Positions 62,649 to 64,000 of a DNA stretch of 64,000 nt are shown in pieces. Origin of the DNA: Oryzobacter telluris (lineage in GTDB: Bacteria; Actinomycetota; Actinomycetes; Actinomycetales; Dermatophilaceae). The position numbers were made by a program, and so were the translations under genes. Location: contig NZ_CP170723.1 of NCBI RefSeq assembly GCF_043099285.1, positions 3,162,001-3,226,000 on the forward strand, in the 5' to 3' direction. Position 1 is the stretch's first letter, and each line of letters opens with the position of its first letter. The notes beneath the pieces are model-generated. The model did not search any database. It saw only the letters and a program-made list of their open reading frames with translations, and was not told the DNA's origin.

Positions 62649-64000
62649 TCAGTGGACGACGATGTTGCCGCCCCTCAAGAGCTGCGCACCACCCGAGGTG
62701 AACACGGTGGTGGTCCCGTTCGGCGACGTGATCACGATGCTGATCGTGTCGCCCTTCTTGCCGCTGGTGCCGTTGTCCACGACCGTGACGGCGAAGCGGT
62801 GACCCGGGATGCCGTTCCACTTCCCGGTTCCGGTCCAGGTCGCGGTGTTGCCGCTACCACTCAGCGTGAGCACCACGTTGCCGTGGAAGCTGCGCTTGGC
62901 GTTGCGGATCTGGAGCTGCCCGTGGAAGCCGCCGACATCGGACTTGGCGTTGAAGCCGAAGCTCGTCCGCCCGACGGTGTTGGAGATCCAGCCTCCGCCG
63001 GTGACCTTGAACGCCGCCGGGGCGACGGTCACGATCGTGTCGGCGCCGGCCGGTGTCGCACAGGCCAGGTAGGACGAGTCACCCGCGAAGGACGTCGTGT
63101 ACGAGTAGACGCCCTCGGTGAGAGCGACACTCGCGGTCAGGTCGCCGTTGGCAGCGGCGCTGGCGGTCGGGCTTGCAACGACGACGTTCGCGTTGTTGCG
63201 GACGGTGAACGTCACCACCTTGCCGCTGCGGGCGCCGAAGCTGGTGTCGTTCTCGCCGAAGTTCGCCGTCAGGGACGTCATCCCCGTCGCCACCGACATG
63301 ATCGTCGCGGGCTGCGTCAGGACACACGTCTCCTTCTGCACCGTGATCGTTCCGGTCGCCGTGACATCCGGCCCGTGCCCGTCGTTGACCCGGTACGTGA
63401 CCGGGTAGGAACCCGGAGCGGCCGTGTCGGTTCCGGACACGGTCGCGGTGCCGTTCTGGTTGTCCGTCAACGTGAGTCCCGCAGGCAGGCCGGTCGCCGA
63501 CACCGTCAGGGTGTCGCTGGCGTCGGCATCCCCGTAGGTGATGCTGAACGGGGTGATGGCGTCGCTGTAGACGACCGTTCCGCTCCCACCGGTGATGGTC
63601 GGCGGGTGGTTGGTCGTCACGCTGGTCCACGTCTTGGTCGCGGTGGCCGTCAGGGACCCGAGGGTCGCCGTGATCGTGTCGGTGCCGGCGTTCGCTCCGG
63701 TGTAGCAGAACGGTGCCGTGCCTGCCGCGTCGGTGAACGCGAACCCGCTCGCCGTGTTCGAGGTACCGGCCGCGAAGTCCACCCTGACGCCGACCACGGC
63801 CGCGTTGGTGCTGTCCTTCACGGTCGCGGTCACGCAGCCGTTCGACCCCACGGAGAGCGTCTCGGTGGGTGGAGCGAGCGTCAGCGAGCTCACCGTCGCC
63901 ACGGGGGCGAAGGAGGCGCCACCGGGATAGCCGTAGGAGTCGTAGTCGGCATAGCCGTAGGTGAACACCCCGACGGGGAGGGCCGCACTGACGGTGTGGC
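62649..64000 (-). CDS. Large secreted Ig-like/post-COAP-1 repeat protein, C-terminal part (5' end outside window)
   Basis: At least 450 codons are open to the window edge, so the start is missing. Residues order: TYGYADYDSYGYPGG, a Big_1/Ig-like domain (LSVGSNGCVTATVKDSTNAAVVGVRVDF), a cadherin-like Ig domain (HPPTITGG to VTATGTITV), a third beta-domain (ETCVLTQPATIM to ADTIVTVAP), and a C-terminal post-COAP-1-like domain (AAFKVTGGGWISNTVGRTSFGFNAKSDVGG to the end). Such modules occur in secreted or adhesive surface proteins. The final stem-loop follows the stop. Confidence 0.78.
   Translation of the reverse strand, partial: HTVSAALPVGVFTYGYADYDSYGYPGGASFAPVATVSSLTLAPPTETLSVGSNGCVTATVKDSTNAAVVGVRVDFAAGTSNTASGFAFTDAAGTAPFCYTGANAGTDTITATLGSLTATATKTWTSVTTNHPPTITGGSGTVVYSDAITPFSITYGDADASDTLTVSATGLPAGLTLTDNQNGTATVSGTDTAAPGSYPVTYRVNDGHGPDVTATGTITVQKETCVLTQPATIMSVATGMTSLTANFGENDTSFGARSGKVVTFTVRNNANVVVASPTASAAANGDLTASVALTEGVYSYTTSFAGDSSYLACATPAGADTIVTVAPAAFKVTGGGWISNTVGRTSFGFNAKSDVGGFHGQLQIRNAKRSFHGNVVLTLSGSGNTATWTGTGKWNGIPGHRFAVTVVDNGTSGKKGDTISIVITSPNGTTTVFTSGGAQLLRGGNIVVH

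Overview
The window is a stretch of chromosome from a high-GC actinobacterium, probably a member of the Micrococcales such as an Intrasporangiaceae relative (the family level is inference). The evidence is the very high GC with GC-rich third codon positions, the mycothiol gene mshB, 7Fe ferredoxin, TatB, DUF3117, many GTG starts, 4-bp ATGA/GTGA gene overlaps, and many TANNNT -10 boxes placed 6-7 nt before a start codon (leaderless transcripts). I see no rRNA, tRNA, CRISPR array, prophage or complete insertion sequence. No gene-free stretch exceeds 300 bases.

Region 0.1-16 kb is accessory and envelope-facing. It holds two tandem cell-wall proteins with CWB2 repeats and a VanY peptidase domain, an acyl-CoA dehydrogenase, a cytochrome P450, a RIO1-type kinase, two tandem secreted M28 peptidases, a Gfo/Idh/MocA oxidoreductase, a secreted protein of unknown function, an L,D-transpeptidase lipoprotein, and a coupled pair of malyl-CoA lyase/CitE-like genes.

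Region 16-45 kb is a conserved actinobacterial core. From right to left it carries typA, an lpqW-like gene, mshB, a flavin reductase, a VanW protein, fdxA, dapC, gltA, a lysozyme-like secreted protein, dapD and dapE (divergent), a LOG-family gene, DivIVA-motif membrane proteins (one fused to a multi-TM glycosyltransferase-like protein), DUF3117, pepA, a SAM methyltransferase, the sigE-rseA-htrA-tatB envelope-stress operon, mrp, and the DUF1003/MgtE_N-CBS pair. From memory this follows the order of Mycobacterium tuberculosis Rv1165-Rv1232. Lysine/diaminopimelate synthesis (dapC, dapD, dapE), mycothiol synthesis (mshB) and envelope stress are the main themes.

Region 44.8-50.8 kb is a complete Opp/Dpp oligopeptide ABC operon (oppABCDF) with a 17-bp perfect hairpin between oppA and oppB and a strong terminator after oppF. 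Region 50.8-64 kb is mixed. It holds a pterin dehydratase, a VIT1-type transporter, a glutamine amidotransferase, an AbiEi-like/nuclease-like gene bracketed by two near-identical ~50-bp palindromes, malQ, an epimerase, a DUF3311/sodium-solute symporter pair, a PIG-L deacetylase, a universal stress protein, a spermidine-synthase-like protein, a frameshifted SpoU/TrmH methyltransferase, and the C-terminal part of a large secreted Ig-like protein running off the window.

The most interesting structures are the twin palindromes around the AbiEi-like gene, the mirror-symmetric shared -10 between fdxA and an acetyltransferase gene, the DivIVA-glycosyltransferase fusion, the oppA/oppB hairpin, and the frameshifted TrmH gene.
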